The notes: a model not told the origin generated them from the sequence alone. Counted from the stretch's first letter, positions 17,206 to 29,681 are shown. The stretch is 64,000 nt of DNA from Pseudomonas sp. SLFW (GCF_009905615.1 NZ_JAAAKW010000014.1:1-64000); one strand, 5' to 3'. Translations and numbers: made by a program.

Positions 17206-19125
17206 ATGACCCTGCTCAAATTCAGCGATGTGTCCCTTGCGTTCGGCGCCATGCCGTTGTTGGACAAGGTGTCCTGGCAGATCGCCCGTGGAGAGCGGGT
17301 CTGCATCATCGGTCGCAATGGCACCGGTAAATCCAGCATGTTGAAGCTGGTCAAGGGCGTGCAATTGCCCGATGACGGCAGCGTCTGGCGTGCGCCGGGG
17401 CTGAAAATCGGCGAGTTGCCTCAGGAACTCCCCGTGGCCGACGGCCGCACCGTATTCGACGTCGTGGCGGAAGGCCTCGATGGTGTGGGTGCCTTGCTCG
17501 CCGAATACCACCACCTCAGCCAGAACATCGTCACCGCCGAAGACCTCGACAAGCTGATGCATGTGCAGTCGGACCTCGAAGCCCGTGATGGCTGGCGCCT
17601 GCAGCAACTGGTCGACAGCACACTCAGCCGCCTGCAACTGCCCGCCGACAAGACCCTCGCCGAACTCTCCGGTGGCTGGCGTCGTCGTGTGTTGCTCGCC
17701 CAGGCGTTGGTGTCCGAGCCCGATCTGCTGCTGCTCGACGAACCGACCAACCACCTGGACATCGGTGCGATTGCCTGGCTCGAAGAAGCGCTGAAGGAAT
17801 TCCAGGGCGCCGTGCTGTTCATCACGCACGACCGTTCTTTCCTGCAAAACCTCGCCACTCGCATTCTGGAGCTGGACCGTGGCGGCCTGATCGACTGGAA
17901 CGGCGACTACGCCAGCTTCCTCGTTCACAAGGAAGCCGCCCTGGCTGCCGAAGAGACCGCCAACGCGCTGTTCGACAAGCGCCTGGCTCAGGAAGAAGTG
18001 TGGATTCGTCAAGGCATCAAGGCCCGTCGTACCCGTAACGAAGGCCGTGTGCGTGCCTTGAAGGCCCTGCGCGTCGAACGCAGCGAGCGTCGCGACCGCA
18101 CCGGCAAGGCCAACATCCAGCTGGACACCGCCGAGAAATCCGGCAAGCAGGTCATGGTGCTGGACAACGTCAGCTTCGCCCACCCCGGTGGCCCGATGCT
18201 GATCAAGGACTTCTCCATGGTCCTGCAGCGTGAAGACCGCATTGGTCTGCTCGGCGCCAACGGCACCGGCAAGACCACGCTGCTCAAGCTGATGCTCGAC
18301 AATCTCCAGCCCACCAGCGGTTCGGTGGATGTGGGGACAAACCTGGAAGTCGCCTACTTCGACCAGCTGCGTCACCAGCTCGACCTGGAAAAAACCGTGG
18401 TCGACAACGTTGCGGAAGGCCGCGACTTCATCGACATCGACGGCCAAAGCCGCCACGTCCTCAGCTACCTCGGCGATTTCCTGTTCAGCCCTCAGCGTGC
18501 GCGCACGCCGGTCAAGGCGCTGTCCGGGGGCGAGCGCGCGCGTTTGCTGCTCGCCAAGCTGTTCAGCAAACCCGCCAACCTGCTGGTGCTCGACGAACCG
18601 ACCAACGACCTGGACGTCGAGACCCTCGAACTGCTGGAAGAAGTGCTGCTGACCTTCAAAGGCACTGTGCTGATGGTCAGCCACGACCGGGCATTCCTCG
18701 ACAACGTGGTCACCAGCACGCTGGTCTTCGAAGGCGAGGGCAAGGTTCGCGAGTTCGTCGGTGGCTATCAGGACTGGCTGCGTCAGGGCGGTTCGCCGCG
18801 TCTCTTGGGCGTGACGGAAAGCAAGTCCGGCAAGGCCGACCTGAATTCGGCCATCGTCGAGCCGGTTGCAGCCCCTGCACCTGTGCAGGAAGCCGCCCCC
18901 GCCGCGAAGAAAAAGCTCAGCTACAAACTGCAGCGTGAGCTGGAAGCGTTGCCGGGCGAGATCGACGCCAAAGAGCAGCAGATTGCTGCCGTTGAAGCCG
19001 AGATTGCCCATCCGGGCTTCTACCAGCGTCCGGCTGCCGAAACGGCCAAAGTGCTGGCGTCCCTGGAGCAACTGAACAAGGAACTGGACGGGTTGGTCGA
19101 GCGCTGGGCCGAGCTTGACGAGTGA
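17206..19125 (+). CDS. uup: ABC-F ATPase Uup
   Basis: Cytoplasmic ribosome-associated ATPase of the ABC-F family, 639 aa (E. coli Uup 635). It has two ABC domains in one chain without membrane segments: Walker A GRNGTGKSS (36-44) with signature LSGGWRRR, then Walker A GANGTGKTT with signature LSGGERARLL. The linker between them carries the strongly conserved EEVWIRQGIKARRTRNEGR. A C-terminal coiled-coil domain (YKLQRELEALPGEIDAKEQQ onward) distinguishes Uup from EttA. Uup acts on ribosomes and lowers deletion/transposon-excision frequency. I chose the ATG at 17206, with GGAG 6 nt upstream; an upstream extension of the frame runs into the REP element. The last codons are triplicated as DNA just downstream. 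Confidence 0.93.
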   Translation: MTLLKFSDVSLAFGAMPLLDKVSWQIARGERVCIIGRNGTGKSSMLKLVKGVQLPDDGSVWRAPGLKIGELPQELPVADGRTVFDVVAEGLDGVGALLAEYHHLSQNIVTAEDLDKLMHVQSDLEARDGWRLQQLVDSTLSRLQLPADKTLAELSGGWRRRVLLAQALVSEPDLLLLDEPTNHLDIGAIAWLEEALKEFQGAVLFITHDRSFLQNLATRILELDRGGLIDWNGDYASFLVHKEAALAAEETANALFDKRLAQEEVWIRQGIKARRTRNEGRVRALKALRVERSERRDRTGKANIQLDTAEKSGKQVMVLDNVSFAHPGGPMLIKDFSMVLQREDRIGLLGANGTGKTTLLKLMLDNLQPTSGSVDVGTNLEVAYFDQLRHQLDLEKTVVDNVAEGRDFIDIDGQSRHVLSYLGDFLFSPQRARTPVKALSGGERARLLLAKLFSKPANLLVLDEPTNDLDVETLELLEEVLLTFKGTVLMVSHDRAFLDNVVTSTLVFEGEGKVREFVGGYQDWLRQGGSPRLLGVTESKSGKADLNSAIVEPVAAPAPVQEAAPAAKKKLSYKLQRELEALPGEIDAKEQQIAAVEAEIAHPGFYQRPAAETAKVLASLEQLNKELDGLVERWAELDE

Positions 19126-19168
19126 GCGCCGAGCTGGACGAGTAGGCGCCGAGCTGGACGAGTAAGCG
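19111..19168 (+). repeat. Three tandem 20-bp copies of the uup 3' end
   Basis: The unit GAGCTNGACGAGTNNGCGCC occurs at 19111-19130 (last codons and TGA stop of uup), 19131-19150 (with TAG) and 19151-19168 (with TAA). Each copy carries its own stop triplet in the uup phase or shifted by the 20-bp period; only the first is used. Confidence 0.85.
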
Positions 19169-19207
19169 CTTAGCAGGAAGGGTAATCCTTCGGCAATCGG
19201 CAGCCAC

Positions 19208-19244
19208 AAAAAAGCCCGACCCCTTCAACGGGCCGGGCTTTTGT
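19208..19244. terminator. Bidirectional terminator between uup and the universal stress gene
   Basis: AAGCCCGaCCC (19213-19223) / GGGcCGGGCTT (19230-19240) with A-rich sequence on the left and TTTT on the right. It can end transcription of both convergent genes. Confidence 0.88.
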
Positions 19245-19257
19245 TTGCGTCGCAGGA

Positions 19258-19701
19258 TTACTCGGCGCGTTTGACCAGGCGGACCGCCAGTACGTCGCAC
19301 GGCGCACCGTGCAGCACGTCATTGGCGGTTGAGCCCAACAGTAGCGACAGGCCGTGACGGCCGTGGCTGCCGACTACGATCAGGTCTACGTGATGTTCCT
19401 TGGCCAACTGGTGAATTTCCTGGCGCGGCTGGCCGTAGGTCAGATGACTGTCACCGGTTTTCACGTCAGGGTATTTCAACTTAAGTGCTTCAAGCTTTTC
19501 CTTGGCCTGATCGAATTGCTGTTGTTGCAGCTGCGAGAGGTCCATTGGCACATCGCCGCCAAAGGCCATGGCCATGGGTTCGACGATGTGCACCAGCGAC
19601 AGCTTGGCGTTGGTGCCCAGCGCAAGCTTGATGGCACGCTTGATAACGGGATCGCACTCTTCAGTGAGGTCCACGGCTACCAAAATATGTTCATAGGACA
19701 T
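19258..19701 (-). CDS. uspA: Universal stress protein, UspA family
   Basis: Cytoplasmic 147-aa protein with the UspA Rossmann-like fold. It starts MSYEHILVAVDLTEEC and ends with the ATP-binding glycine motif VGSHGRHGLSLLLGSTANDVLHGAPCDVLAV, which fits the GxxG-x9-G(S/T) pattern. It is induced in most relatives by stationary phase or low oxygen; no ANR box is obvious here. I start at the ATG at 19701 with AAGGAACATCCC upstream. It converges on uup and diverges from a small membrane protein gene. Confidence 0.88.
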   Translation of the reverse strand: MSYEHILVAVDLTEECDPVIKRAIKLALGTNAKLSLVHIVEPMAMAFGGDVPMDLSQLQQQQFDQAKEKLEALKLKYPDVKTGDSHLTYGQPRQEIHQLAKEHHVDLIVVGSHGRHGLSLLLGSTANDVLHGAPCDVLAVRLVKRAE

Positions 19702-19811
19702 GGGATGTTCCTTCTGAGGTCTGCGATGGTGTTGATTATGGCTCTTTTCACGCGCCTCATGGCACGCCTTCATGTTTTACCCGTCGCTCCCCGCGACAGG
19801 GGCATACACAT

Positions 19812-20249
19812 ATGACGGTGTGGATAGTGCTGTCAATCATTGCCGTCATATTAAGCCCTTTGGTATGGCTCAGACCATCGCGCTCCCAGAGCGGTCGCAT
19901 GGCCATGCGGATGGAGGCACGGCGCATGGGACTGGCCATGCAGCTGATCCCACAGGAATGGCCCCATTGGCTGCCCGTCGAGCCCCCGAGCCCGTGCGCG
20001 CAGTATCACCGACCTCGCACGGCCCGCGAGCCGGATGTGTGGACGTACTGGCAGATGACCCCCGGTGAGTGGGTCAACCAATGGCGCGAGCCGTGTGAGG
20101 ATGCCCGCTTGCAGGCGCACTTTCAGACGCTGCCCGCCGACGTCTACAAAGTCGAAGCTGGCAAGCAGCTGGTTGCCCTTTATTGGGCCGAGCGAGGCGA
20201 GTCGGAAGTGTTGCAGCGCATTGCTGCCGTGCTGAAAGCGTTGGCGTGA
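19812..20249 (+). CDS. Hypothetical protein with one N-terminal membrane helix
   Basis: Protein of 145 aa. Residues 2-20 (TVWIVLSIIAVILSPLVWL) form a single hydrophobic segment, so it is probably an inner-membrane anchor with the rest in the cytoplasm (Arg-rich RPSRSQSGRMAMRMEARRMG directly after it follows the positive-inside rule). The remainder is rich in Trp and Pro (EWPHWLPVEPP, DVWTYWQMTPGEWVNQWREP). I do not recognise a named family. It is the type of conserved protein often found beside uspA in Pseudomonas. It is divergent from uspA by 110 bp. Confidence 0.7.
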   Translation: MTVWIVLSIIAVILSPLVWLRPSRSQSGRMAMRMEARRMGLAMQLIPQEWPHWLPVEPPSPCAQYHRPRTAREPDVWTYWQMTPGEWVNQWREPCEDARLQAHFQTLPADVYKVEAGKQLVALYWAERGESEVLQRIAAVLKALA

Positions 20250-20280
20250 CGGCGGCAGGGGCAAATCGCAGGCATTAAAA

Positions 20281-20302
20281 AGCCCGATAACAACATCGGG
20301 CT
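20281..20302. other. Stem-loop after the membrane protein gene
   Basis: AGCCCGAT (20281-20288) / ATCGGGCT (20295-20302), 6-nt loop, preceded by five A. The T tract is therefore on the minus strand, although no minus-strand gene ends here; on the plus strand a G run follows. Function as a terminator is doubtful. Confidence 0.5.
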
Positions 20303-20650
20303 GGGGGTTGGCCAGGCAGGCCGTAATTCGTGGTGCTCTGCGGTGCAATACCGCAGAAGACGTGCCGATTCGTTTCACATCACTTCCGAAAAACGACCCG
20401 TCTTGATGCGCAGTGCACAGAATGTAGACCTTCTTGGTGCATTTGTCTGCGGTGGATCCCATTATTTTCCAGGATTTGCGTACCGGTCGTCGCTTCTCGC
20501 GTTTACTCCCCCAGCCTGTCCGTTGAACGCGATCATTACGCTGAATGCTGCCTTATCACCTGTGTCTTTTACCTGCGATTTGCCGGTTTTGTCCGCTGTC
20601 TGCTGAATTGACAATTGCTGGAATATGGCAGAAGGTAGGCGCACCCAAAT

Positions 20651-20664
20651 CAAACGGGCGTATG
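20651..20664. promoter_or_regulatory. Candidate PsrA operator upstream of fadBA
   Basis: CAAAC-GGGC-GTATG differs by one base from the PsrA consensus (G/C)AAAC-N(2-4)-GTTT(G/C). It lies 160 bp upstream of fadB. PsrA is known to repress the fadBA5 operon in P. aeruginosa and its gene is in this window. The rest of the 574-bp gap 20250-20823 shows only a stem-loop and a TTGACA at 20608 as a possible -35. Confidence 0.5.
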
Positions 20665-20823
20665 AATTGAGCGTTTGCCGTAGGAATGCTCTGACAGACG
20701 CCCGAATCGTGTCGACGGGGTGCCTGGCGTTTGGTGTTCGCATTGACGGAAACGTCTTTGCCTGCCGCCGGATTTCAGCGTCTGACGCGTATTGTTCAGC
20801 TTCCATATCGTGGAGATCAGTTG

Positions 20824-24170
<3,347 letters not shown>

Positions 24171-24185
24171 TCGGCATGAGTGTTC

Positions 24186-24213
24186 AAGCCGGGGCCACGT
24201 GCCCCGGCTTTTG
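24186..24213 (+). terminator. Intrinsic terminator after fadBA
   Basis: AAGCCGGGGC (24186-24195) / GCCCCGGCTT (24201-24210), perfect 10-bp stem, then TTTGTGTTTTT. Confidence 0.92.
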
Positions 24214-24273
24214 TGTTTTTCAGGAAATGTTTTTTTTGAAGTTTTTTTCGCGTCCGTTCGAGAGGTCCACCGC

Positions 24274-24510
24274 ATGCCGTTGAAGCCAGGTCTCTACCGT
24301 CATTACAAAGGCCCCGAGTACCGTGTATTCGGTGTCGCGAAGCATTCTGAGACCGAAGAAGAAGTCGTGTTCTATCAGGCGCTGTATGGTGAATACGGCC
24401 TCTGGGTTCGTCCTTTGACGATGTTTCTGGAGTCAGTCGAGGTTGACGGCGAGCACGTGCCACGCTTTGCTTTGGTCACGGCCGAACCTGACCTTTTTTC
24501 AAGGTCGTAA
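24274..24510 (+). CDS. DUF1653 protein
   Basis: Small soluble protein of 78 aa consisting of one DUF1653 domain: LKPGLYRHYKGPEYRVFGVA, the acidic SETEEEVVFYQALY, and LWVRPLTMFLESVEVDG. The family is widespread and of unknown function. The start is the ATG at 24274 after GAGAGG; longer in-frame extensions overlap the fadA terminator. Its place between fadBA and topA is conserved in Pseudomonas as far as I recall. Confidence 0.82.
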   Translation: MPLKPGLYRHYKGPEYRVFGVAKHSETEEEVVFYQALYGEYGLWVRPLTMFLESVEVDGEHVPRFALVTAEPDLFSRS

Positions 24511-24535
24511 GGCGAGACCTTGCAGTAGCCTCTGC

Positions 24536-24564
24536 TTGACCTCACCTTGTAGCCACTATATATA
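24536..24564 (+). promoter_or_regulatory. Sigma70 promoter of topA
   Basis: TTGACC (24536-24541), 17-bp spacer, TATATA (24559-24564), followed by the GC-rich AGCGGGGCC discriminator. It is 57 bp upstream of the topA ATG. A GC-rich discriminator would make the promoter supercoiling-sensitive, as expected for topA. Confidence 0.75.
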
Positions 24565-24620
24565 GCGGGGCCTCGACGGCTCTGACGTCTTTTTTTCTCG
24601 CATTAGGAATTTTCCGATCC

Positions 24621-27224
24621 ATGGGCAAATCGCTGGTCATTGTGGAATCCCCGGCTAAGGCCAAGACCATCAACAAGTATCTGGGCAGCCAGTACGTGGT
24701 GAAGTCGAGTATCGGCCATATCCGAGACCTGCCCACCAGCGGTTCGGCTAGCGCTGCGAAAGAACCTGCCGCCAAAAAGGGCAAGACAGCTTCCGAAGCG
24801 CCTGCATTGACGCCCAAGGAAAAGGCCAAGCGCCAGCTCGTGGCTCGCATGGGCGTCGATCCGGAGCATGGCTGGAAAGCCAAGTACGAGATCTTGCCTG
24901 GCAAGGAAAAGGTGATCGACGAGCTGCGCCGCCTGGCCAAAGATGCCGACACCATCTATCTCGCGACGGACTTGGACCGCGAAGGGGAAGCCATTGCCTG
25001 GCACCTGCGTGAAGCCATCGGCGGTGACGACGAGCGCTACAAGCGCGTGGTGTTCAACGAAATCACCAAGAAAGCCATTCAGGAAGCGTTCTCCAAGCCG
25101 GGCGAGCTGGACATCGACCGCGTCAATGCCCAGCAGGCCCGCCGTTTCCTCGACCGCGTCGTGGGTTACATGGTCTCGCCGCTGCTCTGGCAGAAGATTG
25201 CCCGTGGTCTGTCTGCCGGCCGCGTCCAGTCCGTGGCCGTGAAACTGGTCGTGGAGCGTGAGCGCGAAATCCGTGCGTTCAACCCGGAAGAATATTGGGA
25301 AGTGCATGCCGACCTCGGCACCGCGAAAGGCGCCAACGTGCGTTTCGAAGTGGCGCGGGAAAACGGCGAGGCCTTCAAGCCGCTGAACGAAGCGCAGGCC
25401 ATGGCCGCGCTGGAAAAGCTCAAGGCGTCTGCCTACAAGATCGCCAAGCGTGAGGACAAACCGACCAGCAGCAAGCCGTCGGCGCCGTTCATCACGTCCA
25501 CGCTGCAACAGGCCGCGAGCAACCGCTTGGGCTACGGCGTGAAGAAAACCATGATGATGGCCCAGCGTTTGTACGAAGCGGGTTACATCACGTACATGCG
25601 TACCGACTCGACCAACCTGTCGGCCGACGCCGTGGCCATGGCCCGCACCTACATTGAAACCGAGTTCGGCAAGAAGTACCTGCCGGACGCGCCGATCGTC
25701 TACAGCAGCAAGGAAGGCGCGCAAGAGGCTCACGAAGCGATTCGTCCTTCCGACGTCAACACTCATCCGAGCAAGCTGACGGGCATGGAACGCGATGCCG
25801 AGCGTCTGTACGAGCTGATCTGGCGCCAGTTCGTGGCCTGCCAGATGCCGCCTGCGCAATACCTGTCCACCACTGTCAGCGTGGCGGCGAGTGAGTTCGA
25901 GCTGCGCGCCAAGGGCCGCATCCTCAAATTCGACGGTTACACCCGTGTGCTGCCGCAGATGAGCAAGCCCGGTGATGACGACGTGCTGCCAGACATGGCT
26001 CAGGGCGACGTGATGAAGCTGATCAAGCTCGACCCGAGCCAGCATTTCACCAAGCCGCCTGCGCGCTATTCGGAAGCGAGCCTGGTCAAGGAGATGGAAA
26101 AACGCGGCATCGGTCGTCCGTCGACTTACGCGGCGATCATCTCGACGATTCAGGACCGTGGCTACGTGGCGCTGCACAACCGCCGCTTCTACTCCGAGAA
26201 GATGGGTGACATCGTCACTGAGCGCCTGTCCGAGAGCTTCTCCAACCTGATGGACTACGGCTTCACCGCCGGCATGGAAGAGAACCTCGATGATGTGGCC
26301 CAGGGCGAGCGTGACTGGAAAAACGTGCTCGACGAGTTCTATGGCGACTTCAAGAAGAAGCTGGAAGTGGCCGAAGCCACGGGCAGCGGCATGCGGGCCA
26401 ACGAGCCGGTGATGACCGATATCCCGTGCAAGGTGTGCGGCCGTCCGATGCAGATTCGTACCGCGTCCACGGGCGTTTTCCTCGGTTGCTCGGGCTACAG
26501 CCTGCCGCCGAAAGAGCGCTGCAAGGCCACGGTCAACCTGACGCCGGGCGACGAAATCGCCGAAGACGACGAGGGTGAGTCGGAATCCCGCGTATTGCGT
26601 GGCAAGCACCGCTGCCCGATCTGCAGCACGGCGATGGATGCCTACCTGCTCGACGAGAAACGCAAACTGCACATCTGCGGCAACAACCCGGATTGCGCAG
26701 GCTACGAGATCGAAGAGGGCACCTACCGCATCAAGGGCTATGAAGGCCCGAGCGTCGAGTGCGACAAGTGTGGCGGCGAGATGCAGCTCAAGACCGGCCG
26801 TTTCGGCAAGTTCTTCGGCTGCACCAATTGCAAGAACACCCGCAAGCTCCTGAAAAGCGGCGAAGCGGCGCCGCCGAAAATGGACCCGGTGAAAATGCCG
26901 GAGCTGAAGTGCGAGAAGGTCGACGACACCTACATTCTGCGCGACGGCGCGTCGGGGCTGTTCCTGGCCGCCAGCCAGTTCCCGAAAAACCGCGAGACCC
27001 GAGCGCCGTTGGTGCTGGAAATCGTGCCGCACAAGTCCGAGATCGATCCGAAGTACCACTTCCTGTGCGAAGCCCCACAGAAAGACCCTGATGGCCGTCC
27101 GGCGGTGATTCGTTACAGCCGTAAGTCCAAGGAGCAGTATGTGCAGACTGAAGTGGAAGGCAAGCCGACCGGCTGGCGTGCCTTCTACGACGGCGGCAAG
27201 TGGAAGGTCGAAGACAAGCGTTGA
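24621..27224 (+). CDS. topA: DNA topoisomerase I
   Basis: Type IA topoisomerase of 867 aa that relaxes negatively supercoiled DNA. The Toprim domain opens with [15 protein letters not shown] and has the metal motif DLDREGE at 117-123. The catalytic Tyr is Y325 in [13 protein letters not shown]. The C-terminus has three zinc-finger segments (CKVCGRP...CSGY...C; CPICST...CGNNPDC; CDKCGGE...CTNC) and then a basic tail domain. All expected parts are intact. Its promoter is a near-consensus sigma70 type and a terminator follows at 27282. Confidence 0.96.
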   Translation: MGKSLVIVESPAKAKTINKYLGSQYVVKSSIGHIRDLPTSGSASAAKEPAAKKGKTASEAPALTPKEKAKRQLVARMGVDPEHGWKAKYEILPGKEKVIDELRRLAKDADTIYLATDLDREGEAIAWHLREAIGGDDERYKRVVFNEITKKAIQEAFSKPGELDIDRVNAQQARRFLDRVVGYMVSPLLWQKIARGLSAGRVQSVAVKLVVEREREIRAFNPEEYWEVHADLGTAKGANVRFEVARENGEAFKPLNEAQAMAALEKLKASAYKIAKREDKPTSSKPSAPFITSTLQQAASNRLGYGVKKTMMMAQRLYEAGYITYMRTDSTNLSADAVAMARTYIETEFGKKYLPDAPIVYSSKEGAQEAHEAIRPSDVNTHPSKLTGMERDAERLYELIWRQFVACQMPPAQYLSTTVSVAASEFELRAKGRILKFDGYTRVLPQMSKPGDDDVLPDMAQGDVMKLIKLDPSQHFTKPPARYSEASLVKEMEKRGIGRPSTYAAIISTIQDRGYVALHNRRFYSEKMGDIVTERLSESFSNLMDYGFTAGMEENLDDVAQGERDWKNVLDEFYGDFKKKLEVAEATGSGMRANEPVMTDIPCKVCGRPMQIRTASTGVFLGCSGYSLPPKERCKATVNLTPGDEIAEDDEGESESRVLRGKHRCPICSTAMDAYLLDEKRKLHICGNNPDCAGYEIEEGTYRIKGYEGPSVECDKCGGEMQLKTGRFGKFFGCTNCKNTRKLLKSGEAAPPKMDPVKMPELKCEKVDDTYILRDGASGLFLAASQFPKNRETRAPLVLEIVPHKSEIDPKYHFLCEAPQKDPDGRPAVIRYSRKSKEQYVQTEVEGKPTGWRAFYDGGKWKVEDKR

Positions 27225-27281
27225 TCGCTCGCGTGTGAGCTGCTAACGCGGCTGGCAAGCGCCCGCGCTTTGCGTTAAAAG

Positions 27282-27321
27282 AATCCCTCGGTGGCCGGTC
27301 TGCGCATCGAGGGATTTTTTT
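27282..27321 (+). terminator. Intrinsic terminator after topA
   Basis: AATCCCTCG (27282-27290) / CGAGGGATT (27308-27316), 17-nt loop, then TTTTT. It separates topA from the DUF6586 gene. Confidence 0.88.
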
Positions 27322-27368
27322 CCCTGGCGGATTCGTTACAACACTTTATCGATGGGGAGACCACTGAT

Positions 27369-27890
27369 ATGGCTCACGAACTCTATACCCGCACCAACCA
27401 AAAGCTGTTCTTCGCAGGCTTGGCGCTCGAATCCATGGCCAAGGCGAAAGAAAGCCGCGCCATGAACGCCCAAGGGCTTGAACAGGCAGAACGCGAGTCG
27501 GCGATCTTTCATCTCTACGGTGCGCTGCTGGGTTTGTGCCATGAAATTGCGGGTTTCTATCGCCTGCCCAACGCCAGCACGGCCCGCGCCGAGGACTTGC
27601 TCACCCCTCAAGTGCTGGAAGCCATCGCAATCCCTGAAATGGGTGAGTTGGTGGAATTGGCTCAGCAGCGCGAAACCTGGCTGGCGCAACTGCTGGCGTC
27701 CTACAACGCGCTGTTTCAGCCGCCCCGTGCCCCGAAAAAACCCAAAGGCGATGTGACCCAGCCGTTGATCATTTCCGTGGGCGCCGAAGACGAAGTCGAG
27801 CCCGAACTGACTCGCGAAGAAATGGAGAGCTGGCGCCAACAGCTGAAAAGCCTGGCGATCCGATTCCGTGAAGGGCTGAGCGAGTGTTAA
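27369..27890 (+). CDS. DUF6586 family protein
   Basis: Predicted alpha-helical cytoplasmic protein of 173 aa without signal or membrane segment. The start MAHELYTRTNQKLFFAGLAL and the acidic tail (VGAEDEVEPELTREEMESW) match the Pseudomonas protein family DUF6586 that sits between topA and the SOS genes. The function is unknown. The ATG at 27369 follows GGGGAGACC; the frame remains open upstream but runs into the topA terminator. It may be co-transcribed with the small gene at 27966 (75 bp gap). Confidence 0.75.
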   Translation: MAHELYTRTNQKLFFAGLALESMAKAKESRAMNAQGLEQAERESAIFHLYGALLGLCHEIAGFYRLPNASTARAEDLLTPQVLEAIAIPEMGELVELAQQRETWLAQLLASYNALFQPPRAPKKPKGDVTQPLIISVGAEDEVEPELTREEMESWRQQLKSLAIRFREGLSEC

Positions 27891-27965
27891 GGCATTGTGA
27901 TCGGTGGGCTAGGGCCTGAGTCATCAGGCTGTTACAATGCCCGCCTTTCGTGGAGAACTGTCCTG

Positions 27966-28202
27966 ATGCCAACCTCTTTTCTGGAAATTGTAGAACTGCC
28001 TGACGGCCGCATTGAGCTACGCCGCGCCGAAGATGAAGGGTCGCTGGTAACCTTGAACTTCTCTGAGGACGCCAAGGCATTTCTGCATGGCCAACACGTC
28101 GAAGTCGCCAAGGCGATGCTCAGCGTGGGCGTGCAAATGGCCGGTCGCCTGGCCGAAGGCGAACTGACCAAAGAAGAAGAGGGGCCTCGCGTCCTGCACT
28201 GA
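27966..28202 (+). CDS. Small conserved hypothetical protein
   Basis: Acidic soluble protein of 78 aa. It has a beta-rich N-terminus (FLEIVELPDGRIELRRAEDEG) followed by a helical part (FSEDAKAFLHGQHVEVAKAMLS) and a charged end. The GTGGAGAACTG ribosome site 10 nt upstream fixes the ATG. No named family is recognised. It is convergent with sulA; the 118-bp gap has a short TGATCC/GGATCA hairpin overlapping its stop but no T tract. Confidence 0.7.
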   Translation: MPTSFLEIVELPDGRIELRRAEDEGSLVTLNFSEDAKAFLHGQHVEVAKAMLSVGVQMAGRLAEGELTKEEEGPRVLH

Positions 28203-28320
28203 TCCTGTTCTGGATCAGCCTCGTATTACCCTTTCTGCTGGCTTCTCTGTTTGACGAGAGGCCCGGCGCGTGCCTGTTTCCGACGGTTACGCCCGTACCG
28301 ATCAGCTCAGGCGAATAGCC

Positions 28321-28824
28321 TCAGCCCAGGCGAATATTCAAACTCTGCGCATCCCCGACACGCGCTGCGCTGATCAATTGCTGGCGCGCGGTGCTCGGCA
28401 GCGGGTTGATCCAGCTCACAACGGTGTGGCTGCGGCCCAGTCGCAAGGCTTCCCGTGTCAGCTCCAGCGCGCTTTGCGTGCCTCTCGGGTGCATCAGGAT
28501 AATGCGTTCCCGGTTCAGGCCCGCGTCTCGCAGCCAGGCTTGCGTCACGCTCGACGGTGGCGCGATCAGCGTCAGCCAGCGATCATTTCGGTCCTGGCTC
28601 AGGTCGCGCAAGATCGGCGCGAGGAGGTTCAGGCAGTTTCCGGCAGCGCCGCGCAACGACAATTCACTGAAGACTTCGGGTTCGTTGCTCCACGGTGCCT
28701 CGACGACGTCTTCGAGGACCGGAATCTGGAGCAGCGGCACGTCGAGCAGCGGCATGGCAGGGGCCATGAAGGCTTCGAACAGCGGCAGTTGTGCATGTTG
28801 TTGCGGTGTCTGTGGGAACTGCAT
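28321..28824 (-). CDS. sulA: SOS cell-division inhibitor SulA
   Basis: Cytoplasmic inhibitor that binds FtsZ and blocks septation after DNA damage; 167 aa. The conserved core SELSLRGAAGNCLNLLAPIL, the RNDRWLTLIAPP strand and the C-terminal LGRSHTVVSWINPLP helix-strand are present. It is second in an operon with lexA, 11 bp after the lexA stop, with AAGGAGAACG just before its ATG. It shares the two LexA boxes upstream of lexA and lacks a box of its own. Confidence 0.92.
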   Translation of the reverse strand: MQFPQTPQQHAQLPLFEAFMAPAMPLLDVPLLQIPVLEDVVEAPWSNEPEVFSELSLRGAAGNCLNLLAPILRDLSQDRNDRWLTLIAPPSSVTQAWLRDAGLNRERIILMHPRGTQSALELTREALRLGRSHTVVSWINPLPSTARQQLISAARVGDAQSLNIRLG

Positions 28825-28835
28825 AAACGTTCTCC

Positions 28836-29444
28836 TTAGCGACGAATCACGCCGACACTCAGCCCTTCGATGACCAAGTCCTGATCTTTCAGGTTGACTT
28901 CGATGGGGGCGAATTCAGGGTTTTCAGCGATCAGCCAGACTTTGTTGCCTTCCCGCTTGAAGCGTTTGACGGTCACCTCATCGCCGATCCGCGCCACGAC
29001 GATCTGGCCGTTGCGGGCTTCGCGGGTGGTGTGAACGGCCAGCAGGTCGCCGTCGAGAATGCCGACGTCCTTCATGCTCATGCCGTGAACACGCAACAGA
29101 TAGTCGGCACTCGGATGAAAGAAGGCGGGGTTGATGGCCAGGGATTCTTCGATGTGCTGCTGGGCGAGGATAGGGGCACCTGCGGCAACACGACCGATGA
29201 TAGGCAGGCCACTGTCGTCTGCCTTGGCTTCGAAGCCAGGAATGCGAATGCCACGGGACGCGCCCGGGGTCATTTCAATGGCGCCTTTGCGGGCCAAGGC
29301 CTTGAGGTGTTCTTCAGCGGCGTTGGGGGATTTGAACCCCAGTTCCTGAGCGATTTCCGCACGGGTAGGCGGGTAGCCGTTGTCTTCCAGACAGCGTTTG
29401 ATGAAGTCCAGGATTTCAGCTTGGCGTGACGTCAGTTTGATCAT
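28836..29444 (-). CDS. lexA: LexA repressor
   Basis: SOS master repressor, 202 aa. The winged-helix domain is at residues 1-70 ([24 protein letters not shown]). The self-cleavage bond is Ala88-Gly89 in VAAGAP, with catalytic S123 (GMSMKD) and K160 (EVTVKRF). RecA filaments trigger cleavage and relieve repression of lexA and sulA. Two LexA boxes, at 29455 and 29474, stand 10 and 29 bp upstream of its start. It leads the operon lexA-sulA. Confidence 0.97.
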   Translation of the reverse strand: MIKLTSRQAEILDFIKRCLEDNGYPPTRAEIAQELGFKSPNAAEEHLKALARKGAIEMTPGASRGIRIPGFEAKADDSGLPIIGRVAAGAPILAQQHIEESLAINPAFFHPSADYLLRVHGMSMKDVGILDGDLLAVHTTREARNGQIVVARIGDEVTVKRFKREGNKVWLIAENPEFAPIEVNLKDQDLVIEGLSVGVIRR

Positions 29445-29454
29445 GTGAATCGCT

Positions 29455-29470
29455 CTGTCTTTTTATACAG
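29455..29470. promoter_or_regulatory. LexA box 1
   Basis: CTGTCTTTTTATACAG, fitting CTG-N10-CAG. It sits 10 bp upstream of lexA. Confidence 0.92.
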
Positions 29471-29473
29471 TGA

Positions 29474-29489
29474 CTGGGATTATATACAG
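29474..29489. promoter_or_regulatory. LexA box 2
   Basis: CTGGGATTATATACAG, fitting CTG-N10-CAG. Its centre is 19 bp from that of box 1, so dimers would sit almost two helical turns apart and could bind cooperatively. Confidence 0.92.
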
Positions 29490-29654
29490 TGATCGCGTCT
29501 TGGCAATCATCCTTTTCATGCGGCTTGGCCGACCGTCGCCGAGAGAACGGATCCGCCGGGCGGGAACGATGGCTTGGAGCCGCGATTTATATGATTAAAT
29601 GCCGTGACTGATCAGACAGAAAACGAACAGCCGAGGGTTGACAGCCTGACGGCT

Positions 29655-29668
29655 GAAACGTATGTTTC
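29655..29668. promoter_or_regulatory. PsrA operator 1 (autoregulation)
   Basis: GAAAC-GTAT-GTTTC, a perfect PsrA palindrome 28 bp upstream of the psrA start. Confidence 0.85.
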
Positions 29669-29681
29669 AAACAAGTGTTTG
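29668..29681. promoter_or_regulatory. PsrA operator 2 (autoregulation)
   Basis: CAAAC-AAGT-GTTTG, a second perfect PsrA palindrome. It shares its first base with the last base of operator 1 and ends 15 bp before the psrA ATG. Confidence 0.82.

Noticed and set aside
17170-19209. Long open frame antisense to uup
   Set aside because: Mirror of the Uup reading frame; no recognisable motif and it crosses the REP boundary and tandem repeats.
24603-27059. Long open frame antisense to topA
   Set aside because: Same reason: topA is complete on the plus strand, and the antisense product has shadow-like composition and no ribosome site.
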